A program made the position numbers and the translations under genes. From an uncultured Campylobacter sp. (GTDB taxonomy: Bacteria; Campylobacterota; Campylobacteria; Campylobacterales; Campylobacteraceae): DNA of 35,000 nucleotides. The notes beneath the pieces are model-generated. The model was not told the DNA's origin and made no database searches. It saw only the letters and a program-made list of their open reading frames with translations. Location: contig NZ_CALBWL010000076.1 of assembly GCF_937973075.1 (NCBI RefSeq), forward strand, positions 1 to 35,000. The letters run 5' to 3'. The first letter of the stretch is position 1. Every line of letters starts with the position of its first letter. This document shows positions 16,093 to 25,142 of the stretch, piece by piece.

Positions 16093-17115
16093 ATGGATAG
16101 GAAAAAAATCTACAACCCCTTCTCCGACGAGACCCTTACCGATCGCAAGGTCTTCGGCGGCAATCCGCAGGGTATTTTAAATTTTACCAAGGCGAAATAT
16201 CAATGGGCGCTGAAACTTTGGGATCTGATGGAGGCCAACACCTGGTTTCCTAAAGAGGTCGATACCACGGACGATGTGCGCGATTATAACTTCAATCTCA
16301 CAAGCGCCGAGAAACGGATGTACGATCTCGTGTGGAGCCAGCTGATATCGATGGATAGCTTTCAGACCAACAATCTCGCCGATAATATCAACCCCTACAT
16401 CACGGCTCCGGAGATCAACGCCGTGCTCGCTCGCCAAGCCTACGAGGAGGCCAATCACAGCAAATCCTACGCCGTCATGGTCGAGGCGATCTGTGAAAAT
16501 ACCGATCTCATTTACGAGATGGAGAAGCACGACGATATGCTCCGCAGGAAAAACGACTACATCTCAAGCGTCTATGAGGAGCTTGCGGGCGAGGTTAGCG
16601 ACGATAAGCTGCTACTAGCGATGGTGGCGAATCAAATTTTAGAGGGGATCTACTTCTATAGCGGCTTTACCTCGATCTATGCGCTCGCGCGCGCGGGCAA
16701 GATGCTAGGCAGCGCGCAGATGATCCGCTTCATACAGCGCGACGAGATCACGCACCTGCTACTCTTTCAAAATATGATAAATTCCGTCCGCAAGGAGCGC
16801 GCCGATCTGTTTAACAAGCGCAACGTGGATAAAATTTACGAGATGTTCGAAACAGCGGGGAACTTAGAGATCGATTGGGGCAAATACATCACGGATAATC
16901 AAATCATGGGCTTTACGGACGACATCATCGAAGAATACATCCACTACCTGGTCGATCAGCGCCTGCTCGCCATCGGGCTTGAGAAACGATACGGCGCGAA
17001 ACATCCGATAAAATGGGTCGATGATTTTTCTAAATTTAACGATCAAAAGAGCAACTTTTTCGAGAGCAAGGTCACGAACTACAGCAAAGGAAGCTTGAGT
17101 TTCGATGATTTTTAG
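16093..17115 (+). CDS. nrdB: Class I ribonucleoside-diphosphate reductase beta subunit
   Basis: 340 residues. It carries the radical for aerobic NDP reduction by the alpha subunit NrdA (not in this window). All metal ligands are visible: D88 (LISMDSFQ), E119 and H122 (YEEANHSKSY), E184 (QILEGIYFY), E218 and H221 (QRDEITHLL). The radical tyrosine is kept as Y126 in HSKSY, so this is a tyrosyl-radical type, not a Tyr-lacking class Ic. The tail ends SFDDF, as expected for the NrdA-docking peptide. It lies downstream of the anaerobic nrdDG genes but has its own promoter. Confidence 0.95.
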   Translation: MDRKKIYNPFSDETLTDRKVFGGNPQGILNFTKAKYQWALKLWDLMEANTWFPKEVDTTDDVRDYNFNLTSAEKRMYDLVWSQLISMDSFQTNNLADNINPYITAPEINAVLARQAYEEANHSKSYAVMVEAICENTDLIYEMEKHDDMLRRKNDYISSVYEELAGEVSDDKLLLAMVANQILEGIYFYSGFTSIYALARAGKMLGSAQMIRFIQRDEITHLLLFQNMINSVRKERADLFNKRNVDKIYEMFETAGNLEIDWGKYITDNQIMGFTDDIIEEYIHYLVDQRLLAIGLEKRYGAKHPIKWVDDFSKFNDQKSNFFESKVTNYSKGSLSFDDF

Positions 17116-17141
17116 CGGATTTTGTGGTTTGAAATTTTACT

Positions 17142-17179
17142 CTGCCGCATCGCGGGCTGAGCGCTTCGGCGGCAGTTTT
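17142..17179 (+). terminator. Probable terminator after nrdB
   Basis: CTGCCGC and GCGGCAG form a seven-base-pair stem over a GC-rich 20-base loop, followed at once by TTTT and another T/A-rich stretch; it lies 27 bases after the nrdB stop. Confidence 0.5.
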
Positions 17180-17262
17180 AAAAATTTTATCGGCTCTGAA
17201 TTTAAACAGAGCAGAAACTTTCGCGGCTTTAAATTTAGTGTCTGGTCGGGTGGGGGCGCGCT

Positions 17263-17898
17263 ATGGTCTCGCTAGAGCGGCTTCGCTGCGAAAAGATGGC
17301 GAACGACATCGCCGAGCAGGTGAGCTTAAATCCTGCGCTTTTTGAGGCGTTTTGTAGCGTCGCTAGAAGTGAGTTTGCCCCGCTTGGAGCGCACGCTTTC
17401 AGCCTCAACGCGCAGCCCATTTTGGCCAGCCAGTGGATCAGCTCACCGCTGACGGTCGCGCGCATGACGATGGCGCTAAGCGTCGATCCGAAAGTCGAGA
17501 AAATTTTAGAGATCGGCTGCGGCAGCGGCTATCAAGCGGCTATTTTAAGCAGGATGGTTCACCGCGTCTTTGCCGTCGAGCGTGTCGAGCGGCTGGTGGG
17601 CGAGGCTAAAAGGCACTTCGCAAATCTCGGGATTTCAAACATCAGCCTGCGCCACGATGACGGCAACGCCGGGTGGAAAAATTTCGCCCCTTTTGATAGG
17701 ATCTTGCTCTCCGCATGCGCCGAGCGGATCGACGAGAGGCTGTTTGCGCAGCTGGCAATCGGCGGGATTTTGGTCGCTCCGATGAATAGAGGCGGCTCGC
17801 AAAAGATCGTTAGATTTAATAAAATTTCGCCAAGCGAGATCAAAGAAGAGGAGCTCGGCGCCTGCGAATTCGTCCCGCTGGTGCAGGGTCGCGGATAG
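17263..17898 (+). CDS. pcm: Protein-L-isoaspartate O-methyltransferase
   Basis: 211 residues, the family's usual size. It methylates isoaspartyl residues in aged proteins so they can be repaired. The SAM-binding motif EIGCGSGYQAAIL is clear (about residues 86-98); before it come ARSEFAPLGAHAFSLNAQPI and QWISSPLTVARMTMAL, where relatives have the isoAsp-binding 'TISxPxxxAxMxxxL' loop. After it come VFAVERVERL, the HDDGNAGW segment and ILVAPMNRGGSQKIVRF. The ATG at 17263 has only a G-rich stretch as ribosome site, so the exact start is moderately uncertain. Confidence 0.9.
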   Translation: MVSLERLRCEKMANDIAEQVSLNPALFEAFCSVARSEFAPLGAHAFSLNAQPILASQWISSPLTVARMTMALSVDPKVEKILEIGCGSGYQAAILSRMVHRVFAVERVERLVGEAKRHFANLGISNISLRHDDGNAGWKNFAPFDRILLSACAERIDERLFAQLAIGGILVAPMNRGGSQKIVRFNKISPSEIKEEELGACEFVPLVQGRG

Positions 17899-18017
17899 AT
17901 CTAGCGCGCAGTAAATTTTAAAATTTCCTACCGCCTCCTAACGCGTAAATTTAATAGAATTTGCTTTCGGCTCCACTGCGAGATCAGAGTTTTATTAATT
18001 ATTTATTTAAATTCAAG

Positions 18018-18023
18018 TACAAT
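18018..18023 (+). promoter_or_regulatory. -10 box for the McrB-like gene
   Basis: AAGTACAATACGC, with TACAAT 29 bases before the ATG; AAGGA at 18042-18046 is the ribosome site. Confidence 0.45.
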
Positions 18024-18052
18024 ACGCAATTTTAATCTTTCAAGGATGAGTC

Positions 18053-19855
18053 ATGCAAGATTTTAGCAAGGAAAAGATAGAGTCGCTGGTCGCCAGCTGG
18101 AAAAATCACAACAAAAACCAATTCTGGCTTAAAAAACAAACCGCGATCTCAAAGTATTTAGGCGAGATAAAGCGCTGCCTCGCAAGCTTTGATGAGACCG
18201 AGAACGAGTTTTTGCAAACTTTATATATAAATCTCAGTGACGGCAATCTTAGAAGCTGCAAAATTTTATCTTTGGGCGAGAAGTTCGCGCACGCCGAGTA
18301 TTTCTTTATGGATCAGTTTTTTGATTCCAATATCAGCGCGTTTTATTACGATTTCGTTTTTAAAGACCGCATCGTCGGCAAAAAGGAGCTGTTTCCTAAA
18401 AATGCCGTAAAAAGCGTAGATAGCGTGCTTAGCGGCGAGGACAAAAACATCGTCTCGCTTTATGTTTTCATAGAAAATATCGTCAAAAATTTCAATAGCT
18501 ATTCGCAGGAGCGCACCGCGCGCGATATTTTTAAACAAAAGCTAGTCAATTTCTACGACGAGCTTTACAGGCTTCTTACGGCGGTGGACAGCGCTTTGGC
18601 GATCGATTTTTTCGACGTCGCGCTGCATAATCAGCCCTTCGTGCTGATGGAATTTTTAAAATCCGCGATAAATGCCGATAATTTCTATCTAATCGATAGC
18701 TACCTAAGCGACGACGGGATGCTAAATTTAGGACTTGCCGAGGACGGCGATTTCGCACAAATTTCGCGCGAGAAGCTCTATCTGCTAGCTAGCATATTTG
18801 CGCAGTGCAACGATGAGTTTCCGACTCTCATTTATCGCGATGAAACCGCGCAAATTTTATCCTTGCTCTACGACGAAAAGGTTGAAATTTTTGAAGAATT
18901 TTACGAAGTAAGTTCGCGATTTATCGCGGAATTTACCCCGTATCCGCAGGACGTCGTGGGCGCGGCTAGGATCGTGTATTCGTCGCTATTTTTCGAATAC
19001 GTCAAAAATTACAAGAGCGAAGAGGTTGCGAAAAATACGATATTTTACGGCGCGATCGGCACCGGCAAGACCCGCAGGCTGCGATCTTTGATCACCGAAA
19101 AAAAGCTTGCGACAAAAAATTTCCGCTACGTTTGCCTGCACGAAGGCTTTGAATACCGCGATTTTATAGACGGATTTTATGGCGAAAGTTTCATTAGCGG
19201 CGAGTTTAAGACGCTGTGCAAAGAGGCGCTAAACGATCCGAAGGGCGAGTATTATTTTCTGATCGACAATGCAAGCGCTGCGAGCTTGGATAAAATTTTT
19301 GGCGAGGCGGCGGTGCTTTTGGATCGCCGCTACGACGAGGAAGACGAGCTTTCGCTTATCCGCACGAAAAATTCCCACGTAATCGATGGCTTTGAAGATG
19401 GCGAGAAAGCGCGCGCCAGCGTCGTTTTAAAGGACGGCCGCTCATATTTTGCGGTGCCTAAAAATTTATATGTCCTATGCACTCTAAGTGAGCACAAATG
19501 CGTTTCGCCCTCGATCGCAAAGGCGTTTAGATGGATCAGATGCGAGTGCGATTACGGCGCGCTTGAGGATTATTTAAGAGATCGCGAGATCGTAAACGCA
19601 AGCGCGGTCGTTGCGGTTTGCAAGGCGCTGAATAAGTTTATCGCCGATGAGGCAAGCGGCCTTGGCGCGATCGGACACGGCGTATTTATGGGGCTAGCTC
19701 GCTATCAAAGTGGCGCTCAGATCATGCAAGAAGGGCTAAACGGCTTTTTTGCCGAGGTGCTTGAGCCGATCTTTAGGTGTGATTACGCAAATAAATCTAT
19801 TGATTTTGCAATATCTAAAGAGCTCGTAGAGATTAAAGATATTTTTAAATTTTAA
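18053..19855 (+). CDS. Divergent McrB-like AAA+ NTPase
   Basis: 600 residues. The N-terminal half (about 1-320) is charged, mostly helical and unrecognised. The C-terminal half is an AAA+ module of McrB type: Walker A GAIGTGKT at 333-340, the McrB-like region HEGFEYRDFIDGFYG, Walker B YYFLIDN at 400-406 followed by SLDKIFGEAAVLLDRRY (McrB has 'SKIFGELITLIE' here), and NLYVLCTLSEH at 471-481 in place of 'NLYIIGTMNTADR'. Deviations: the Walker B Glu is Asn406 and the MNTxDR motif is lost, so hydrolysis may be weak or absent. No McrC nuclease or other partner is adjacent. Role unknown; restriction/defence or a housekeeping AAA function are both possible. It borders the AT-rich cassette but its own composition matches the chromosome. 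Confidence 0.7.
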   Translation: MQDFSKEKIESLVASWKNHNKNQFWLKKQTAISKYLGEIKRCLASFDETENEFLQTLYINLSDGNLRSCKILSLGEKFAHAEYFFMDQFFDSNISAFYYDFVFKDRIVGKKELFPKNAVKSVDSVLSGEDKNIVSLYVFIENIVKNFNSYSQERTARDIFKQKLVNFYDELYRLLTAVDSALAIDFFDVALHNQPFVLMEFLKSAINADNFYLIDSYLSDDGMLNLGLAEDGDFAQISREKLYLLASIFAQCNDEFPTLIYRDETAQILSLLYDEKVEIFEEFYEVSSRFIAEFTPYPQDVVGAARIVYSSLFFEYVKNYKSEEVAKNTIFYGAIGTGKTRRLRSLITEKKLATKNFRYVCLHEGFEYRDFIDGFYGESFISGEFKTLCKEALNDPKGEYYFLIDNASAASLDKIFGEAAVLLDRRYDEEDELSLIRTKNSHVIDGFEDGEKARASVVLKDGRSYFAVPKNLYVLCTLSEHKCVSPSIAKAFRWIRCECDYGALEDYLRDREIVNASAVVAVCKALNKFIADEASGLGAIGHGVFMGLARYQSGAQIMQEGLNGFFAEVLEPIFRCDYANKSIDFAISKELVEIKDIFKF

Positions 19856-19984
19856 AATTTACAGGAGATTGGATTTCATAGAAAGAATCAATATATGAGT
19901 AATTTGATTTTTATGAATATTTATATTTCGTATATGTATTAAATAATCGGCGCGTATAGCGTATTTGGATAAAGGGAATTTCAT

Positions 19985-20938
19985 ATGAAAAAAGATAATT
20001 TTATATCAATAGGTATCATTTTTTATGATGATTCCGACGTAAGAAAGATAATAGAGCTTCATTCTTTAATGGAGAGTGTTTATAATTATTTTGAAATTTT
20101 AATATTAGATTTTACTAGTGATGCAGAATGTAAAAAACGATGCGACGAGCTAATAAAAAGTATAACTAATACGCGAATTATTAAACTGTCGAATACCGTA
20201 GATATTGAAATAGCCCATACGATTTTGATAGAAAATTGCATAGGAGATTTTTGCTGTATTGCCGATTTGGAGCACGAGGATATAAAAGATGTAATCGGTA
20301 TCCTTGATAAGGCAGAAGCTTTTGATATAGCCATGGGCAAGCGAGAGCAAAAAGTGCGAACTATTTTTGAATCAATGATGTCAAAACTATTTTATAAGAT
20401 AGTATCTATATTTACCGGCGCAAAATTGAATAGTATGCATAGTGATTTTTTTGTTATAAATAAAAAGGTTATGAATCATATAACGAAAAATGAGGATAAA
20501 GTAAAATTTCTGAGGTTGATTCAATTAAATAACGGCTTTTCAAAATGTGATTACTCGTATATGCCTATCGGTAAAGAAAACTATAAAAGAACATTTTTAC
20601 AAAATGTAAATTTTACTATAGATATTATAGTAAATTATTCAAATAGATTAATTAGGACAGCAACCATATTATCGCTATTCGCATCCACTTTAAATTTATT
20701 TTATATTTTGTATGTATTGATAAGCTATATCTTAAATAAAAATGTAGCAAGCGGATGGACTTCTTCAAATTTGTACACCTCTTTTACTTTCTTTATACTT
20801 TTTTTGGTATTGGCTATTTTGGGAGAACATATCAGAATAATAATTCAAAATCAAAAAAATACTCCATTATATGAAATTTCAGATGAAAAAAGTAGTTTGA
20901 CGTTATTCTCGTCTAAAAAAAATGTAGATAAAGAGTAA
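19985..20938 (+). CDS. GtrB/ArnC-like membrane glycosyltransferase (GT2)
   Basis: 317 residues, with composition markedly more AT-rich than the genes before it. An N-terminal GT2-like fold (SIGIIFYDDSD, then FEILILDFTSD and CCIADLEHEDIKDV where relatives have the metal-binding DxD/DADLQ segment) is followed by two membrane helices near residues 222-250 and 264-290. This layout is that of polyprenyl-phosphate glycosyltransferases, which put one sugar on undecaprenyl phosphate. Acceptor motifs are weak, so activity is less certain than for the third gene of the cassette. AAAGGGA lies before the ATG. It is the first gene of the plus-strand cassette. Confidence 0.65.
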   Translation: MKKDNFISIGIIFYDDSDVRKIIELHSLMESVYNYFEILILDFTSDAECKKRCDELIKSITNTRIIKLSNTVDIEIAHTILIENCIGDFCCIADLEHEDIKDVIGILDKAEAFDIAMGKREQKVRTIFESMMSKLFYKIVSIFTGAKLNSMHSDFFVINKKVMNHITKNEDKVKFLRLIQLNNGFSKCDYSYMPIGKENYKRTFLQNVNFTIDIIVNYSNRLIRTATILSLFASTLNLFYILYVLISYILNKNVASGWTSSNLYTSFTFFILFLVLAILGEHIRIIIQNQKNTPLYEISDEKSSLTLFSSKKNVDKE

Positions 20939-20957
20939 AATAGGGATTTTGAAGCAT

Positions 20958-22103
20958 ATGAAAAAATATGATTGTATCGTCATAGGGGGGGGCTTCTTCG
21001 GTTCAACGCTGGGGATGTTTTTGAAAGAATATTTTGATGACGTCGTCGTAATAGAACAAGAAGACGATATATTAAAAAGAGCTAGCTATGTAAATCAAGC
21101 AAGAGTTCATATGGGGTACCATTATCCAAGAAGTTTGGTAACGGCTTTAAGATCAATGGCGAATTTTCCTAAATTTATAAGAGACTTTGCAAAGGCTATA
21201 AAAGACGACTTTGACAAATATTATGCCATTGCAAGAATCGGCTCCAAAGTAAGCTCTAAACAGTTTTATGAAATGTATAAAAAACTAGGGGCCCCAATCA
21301 AGGTAGCCCCTAGTAGTATTAAGGCGATGTTTGACGATAGGCTTATAGAGGATGTCTTTAGAGTAAAAGAATTTGCATTTGATGCAAAAATTTTAAAAGA
21401 AATTATACAAGAAAAATATATTGAAACAAAATGCGAGCTAAGACTAAATACTACCGTTTATAATATTGAAAATGGAAACGATGGATATATAAGCGTGAAT
21501 TTAAAAGAAGATGAAAGCATCTGCGCAAAATTTGTATTTAATTGCACCTATTCCGGATTGAATACTATTTTGCAACGCTCTAACCTGCCATTATTAAATT
21601 TAAAACATGAAATTACGGAGATGTCTCTAATAGAGATGCCAGACGAATTAAAGAATTTTTCTATTACCGTTATGGACGGTCCATTTTTTTCAATTATGCC
21701 GTTTCCTTCAAAGGGTCTAAATACGTTTAGCCACGTAAGATATACTCCACACGGTAGTTGGATTGATCGCGAAGAATATCATAACGGATACGACGTTCTT
21801 AACTCGTATCATAAAAAATCAAATTTTAAATATATGATTAATGATGCGAAAAGATATATTCCGATGCTTGAAGATGTAATTTATAAAGATAGTATATTTG
21901 AGGTAAAGACGGTATTGGTTAAAAATGAGATGAATGACGGAAGGCCTATTTTATTTACTAAGGATTACGGGATAAAAAATTTTTCAAATATAATGGGCGG
22001 AAAGATAGATAATATTTATGATATACTTGATACTATAAAAGAAGCCAAAGATTTTTTGGGTGTTAAAAAAAGAGATTTTTGGAATATTTTTTCAAATATT
22101 TAA
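20958..22103 (+). CDS. FAD-dependent oxidoreductase, DAO fold
   Basis: 381 residues from the ATG at 20958; a TTG three codons earlier is open, but the ATG sits directly before the expected beta strand. The dinucleotide fold KYDCIVIGGGFFGSTLGMFL is followed by VVVIEQEDDILKRAS, then QARVHMGYHYPRS and a late GRPILFTKDYG segment. Proteins with this QARVHxGYHYPRS block turn up in LPS/capsule loci, to my knowledge without an assigned substrate. Likely job: oxidising a sugar or sugar-lipid intermediate in the cassette's pathway. It is AT-rich, starts 19 bases after the GtrB-like gene and ends 8 bases before the next one, so it is co-transcribed. Confidence 0.75.
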   Translation: MKKYDCIVIGGGFFGSTLGMFLKEYFDDVVVIEQEDDILKRASYVNQARVHMGYHYPRSLVTALRSMANFPKFIRDFAKAIKDDFDKYYAIARIGSKVSSKQFYEMYKKLGAPIKVAPSSIKAMFDDRLIEDVFRVKEFAFDAKILKEIIQEKYIETKCELRLNTTVYNIENGNDGYISVNLKEDESICAKFVFNCTYSGLNTILQRSNLPLLNLKHEITEMSLIEMPDELKNFSITVMDGPFFSIMPFPSKGLNTFSHVRYTPHGSWIDREEYHNGYDVLNSYHKKSNFKYMINDAKRYIPMLEDVIYKDSIFEVKTVLVKNEMNDGRPILFTKDYGIKNFSNIMGGKIDNIYDILDTIKEAKDFLGVKKRDFWNIFSNI

Positions 22104-22111
22104 GATAGACC

Positions 22112-22846
22112 ATGTTTGTACCCGATATAGAAATAACGATACCCGTTTTAAACGAAGAAAAGACTTTAAAAAATCAAATTCTGAAAATAATAGAATTTTT
22201 AGATAAGAATTGCGGTCGCTATGGACAAATAGGGCTTGTTATATCGGATAACGGCTCAAACGATAAAACAAGCCATATAGCGCGGGAATTTCAAGAAAAT
22301 GACCCTAGGATAAGATATTTAAGGCTTGAAGAAAAGGGTGTCGGTAGGGCATTAAAAGCGTCGTGGTTAAGTAGCAAAGCCGGTATAATAGGCTACATGG
22401 ATCTTGATCTGTCTACGGACATTAAGCATTTGCATCAAGTGTTTGATGCACTTTTAAGCGATAAATACGATATGGTCGCAGGAACGAGACTTGCAAAAGA
22501 ATCTGTCGTCATAGGAAGGTCGATTATTAGAAATTTTACGAGTAGAATTTTTAATAAAATTGTAAATTTGAACTTTCGCGGCAATTTTACGGATGGAATG
22601 TGCGGGTTTAAATTTTTAAAAAGAGATATATTGGAAGCTTTGATAGAAAATGGAGCGAATAACGATGGCTGGTTCTTCTCTACAGAGCTTTTGGTCGTCG
22701 CCGATTATAAGAAATTTAAAATTTTAGATCTACCCATAAGATGGACGGACGATCCAAACTCTAAAGTAAAAATTATTAAACTAACCATAGAATATCTTAA
22801 AGCAATTTTTAATTTAAAAAAAAGACTCAAACAAAATGAAGACTAA
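22112..22846 (+). CDS. DPM1-like polyprenyl-phosphate glycosyltransferase (GT2)
   Basis: 244 residues with no membrane helix, as in bacterial dolichol-phosphate-mannose-synthase-like enzymes. It has ITIPVLNEEKTL at the N-terminus, the nucleotide-binding SDNGSNDKT at 45-53, the acceptor region EEKGVGRALKA, the metal-binding DLD at 97-99 (GYMDLDLSTD), and TDGMCGFKFLKRDI. It should transfer a sugar from a nucleotide donor to a lipid phosphate at the inner face of the membrane. Its last 11 bases overlap the start of the aldo/keto reductase gene. Confidence 0.8.
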   Translation: MFVPDIEITIPVLNEEKTLKNQILKIIEFLDKNCGRYGQIGLVISDNGSNDKTSHIAREFQENDPRIRYLRLEEKGVGRALKASWLSSKAGIIGYMDLDLSTDIKHLHQVFDALLSDKYDMVAGTRLAKESVVIGRSIIRNFTSRIFNKIVNLNFRGNFTDGMCGFKFLKRDILEALIENGANNDGWFFSTELLVVADYKKFKILDLPIRWTDDPNSKVKIIKLTIEYLKAIFNLKKRLKQNED

Positions 22847-23756
22847 AAAGCTTATTTTGGGGACTGCTTTGTGGGGTTGGGCGATCTCTAGGGCTGAGGC
22901 ATTTTATATTTTAGATAGATTTGTAGAAGCAGGGAATTCCTATGTAGATTGTGCTACAAATTATCCTATCAATAAGAGCAAGAAAGATTATGGTCTAGCC
23001 TTACGATGGCTATCGCAATGGTGCAGTATGCATAGAAATTCCATTTTAGTATTAGTAAAGATCGGATCTGTCGATAATTTAGGCTCTTCTTCAATAAATT
23101 TGAGTAAAAAATATATTTTTAGTGAATACGATGATTTGCTACTGAATTTTGGTAACTCACTAGCTTGTATATCCGTGCATTGGGATAATAGAAAAAATTC
23201 TGATTTGATCAAAGAGACGGTATTTGCTTTAAATGAACTAAGGAGCCGAGATATCGATATCGGACTATCAGGGATAGAAAATCCGAAAGATTATTATGAA
23301 TCGATGCCCGAGCTTGCCGATTGTTGGATTATTCAATGCAAAGAGAATTTATTAACAAATAATGCTAGATTAAAATATCAAAAATTCTTCCCAAAGGCAC
23401 GCTACTGTGCTTATGGAATAAATATAGGCGGATTAAAAGTCGCGCGAGATGATAGCGTATCGGCTAAAATCCGAGGTATAGAGCATCCAAATAGATTGAG
23501 AAAGGTCTTCTACGACGCCTTAAACAATAATAATATTTTATCAGATATCGGTTTTAATACAATAAATGATATTAATATGTCTTTTATCTATACAAATCCT
23601 GCTTATGATGGAATAATCATAGGCCCAAGGAATTTAGAACAGTTAAATTCTACTCTTAAAACTTTTCATCTCTTAAATTCTTTAAGCTTAGATGATCGAG
23701 TTGACCTAATTGATTTTTTAAGAGGATTGCAAGAACAGATAAAACGCCTTGACTGA
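22836..23756 (+). CDS. Aldo/keto reductase family protein
   Basis: 306 residues. The opening LILGTALWGWAISRAEAFYILDRF and the YVDCATNYP segment (Asp and Tyr catalytic positions) fit the AKR barrel; the LSGIENPKDYYE region and a late GIIIGPRNLEQLNSTL (cofactor phosphate loop) also match. It presumably reduces or oxidises a sugar carbonyl with NAD(P)H. The start overlaps the previous gene by 11 bases, so translation is coupled. AT-rich like the rest of the cassette. It is the last plus-strand gene; the next one faces it. Confidence 0.75.
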   Translation: MKTKKLILGTALWGWAISRAEAFYILDRFVEAGNSYVDCATNYPINKSKKDYGLALRWLSQWCSMHRNSILVLVKIGSVDNLGSSSINLSKKYIFSEYDDLLLNFGNSLACISVHWDNRKNSDLIKETVFALNELRSRDIDIGLSGIENPKDYYESMPELADCWIIQCKENLLTNNARLKYQKFFPKARYCAYGINIGGLKVARDDSVSAKIRGIEHPNRLRKVFYDALNNNNILSDIGFNTINDINMSFIYTNPAYDGIIIGPRNLEQLNSTLKTFHLLNSLSLDDRVDLIDFLRGLQEQIKRLD

Positions 23757-23777
23757 GCTATATCGTTTTTAAAAAAG

Positions 23778-25061
23778 TTAGACCGCTCCGGCTTCATATT
23801 TATCCAAAAGAATAGATTTATAAAGTATAAAGACAATTGCTCCAAGCAGAAAAATGGGATTTATCAGAACCTCCAATGAAGTATATGATTTAAAAATATA
23901 ATTTTTCGGTATTAGTAAAAAGGCGCTTGCGATAACTATAGGCAAAGTAAATTTTGATCTTATATCAAATTTAAATAAAAGGAGCAAAAAAGTATAAAAT
24001 ATAGCCATATAGTATGTCGCAAAAACAGACGATGCAAGCGTATAAAGCGAACAGATTAAGAAAATAAAATCAAAGCTACTAATTTTATGCTTTGCGAATA
24101 GGTATAGAGATAAAAGTGCAATAAGGCCTAAAGAAACGGAAATTATCTTATTAATAATCTCTATGTTTTCAAATTTTAAAAATTTGAATGCTCCGAGCAA
24201 AGAATTATTAAAGCTATCTCCCCCATCTCCCAAAACTGAGAGTTTATAATATATTTCAACCCCTCTTTTGAAATTTTTAAAATTATAATCCGGATATAAA
24301 TAGCTAGCTATATTTAAATACACTACAAATAGCGCGATACCAATCAGAGCGGAAAATATGATCCCCGCAAGACCTTTCTTAAAACCATAGTTAAAAAATA
24401 ATAAACTTAAGAAAAATGAATTAGGACGCATATTAAACATTATGGCCATAAGCACGATCGGCACAATAATATTATTTTTCTTAAAAACACTATAAAAGAA
24501 AAATATTGTCATAAAATTTGTGATTATCGCATATATATGACCTCGAGTAAGAGTAAAAAGCATAGGGTAACTAAATAAAAGCATTATAAACAAAAACAGT
24601 CGCCTTTTGTCATTTCCGCCGAAAAATAAAGCTAAAATAAATATAGAACAAAATGCTATTGCATAAAATAAAATGAGGAGAAAATTTGGATCCGTGCATT
24701 GTAAAATCTTTGCGTTTATAAGTGCTATGATGGTAGTAAGAGGAGGGAGATGAAAGTTAGTAAGCTCCCCTGTTTGCAACTTGTCTAAATTGCCATATTC
24801 ATTGTTTATATAGTAATTTTGAAACAGTTGCGGCCATTCATGATAGTCTATCTGCTTGTTTCGAAGATAGCTTAAAGCGACTTTGATTAAATCGGCATGC
24901 AAATCTCCTGGCGGGAACAAAAAAGTGTTATATGGATAGCTCTCCCCATAGGAAACTGCCAAAAAATTGAAAAAAGCATTCAAGAATATAAAAAATATTA
25001 TTACGCAAAACCATGAGCTCGCTTTATTAAAATTTAGATCAATAACAAATTTATTCGTCAC
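23778..25061 (-). CDS. GT-C type membrane glycosyltransferase (GT87/DUF2029-like)
   Basis: 427 residues with about ten to twelve membrane helices. The first periplasmic loop carries FLFPPGDLHADLIKVAL, with the acidic residue expected of GT-C enzymes that use lipid-phosphate sugars, and later MFNMRPNSFFLSLLFF, like the GT87 pattern. GTG start at 25061 with AAGGGG about ten bases upstream. It is convergent with the four plus-strand cassette genes, AT-rich like them, and ends 21 bases from the last. It is a natural partner for the two polyprenyl-phosphate transferases: they load the lipid, this enzyme moves the sugar on the outer face. Acceptor unknown. Confidence 0.65.
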   Translation of the reverse strand: MTNKFVIDLNFNKASSWFCVIIFFIFLNAFFNFLAVSYGESYPYNTFLFPPGDLHADLIKVALSYLRNKQIDYHEWPQLFQNYYINNEYGNLDKLQTGELTNFHLPPLTTIIALINAKILQCTDPNFLLILFYAIAFCSIFILALFFGGNDKRRLFLFIMLLFSYPMLFTLTRGHIYAIITNFMTIFFFYSVFKKNNIIVPIVLMAIMFNMRPNSFFLSLLFFNYGFKKGLAGIIFSALIGIALFVVYLNIASYLYPDYNFKNFKRGVEIYYKLSVLGDGGDSFNNSLLGAFKFLKFENIEIINKIISVSLGLIALLSLYLFAKHKISSFDFIFLICSLYTLASSVFATYYMAIFYTFLLLLFKFDIRSKFTLPIVIASAFLLIPKNYIFKSYTSLEVLINPIFLLGAIVFILYKSILLDKYEAGAV

Positions 25062-25142
25062 TATTTATATACCCCTTGCAAGATTTATCTGCACGCAACC
25101 GTTCTATAAAGCTCATCATAGTCTCCGGTCGCGCTTTCAAAT

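Noticed and set aside
18053..25061. A complete restriction or defence island around the McrB-like gene
   Set aside because: No nuclease, McrC or other defence partner accompanies it; the neighbouring cassette is glycosyltransferase and redox genes.
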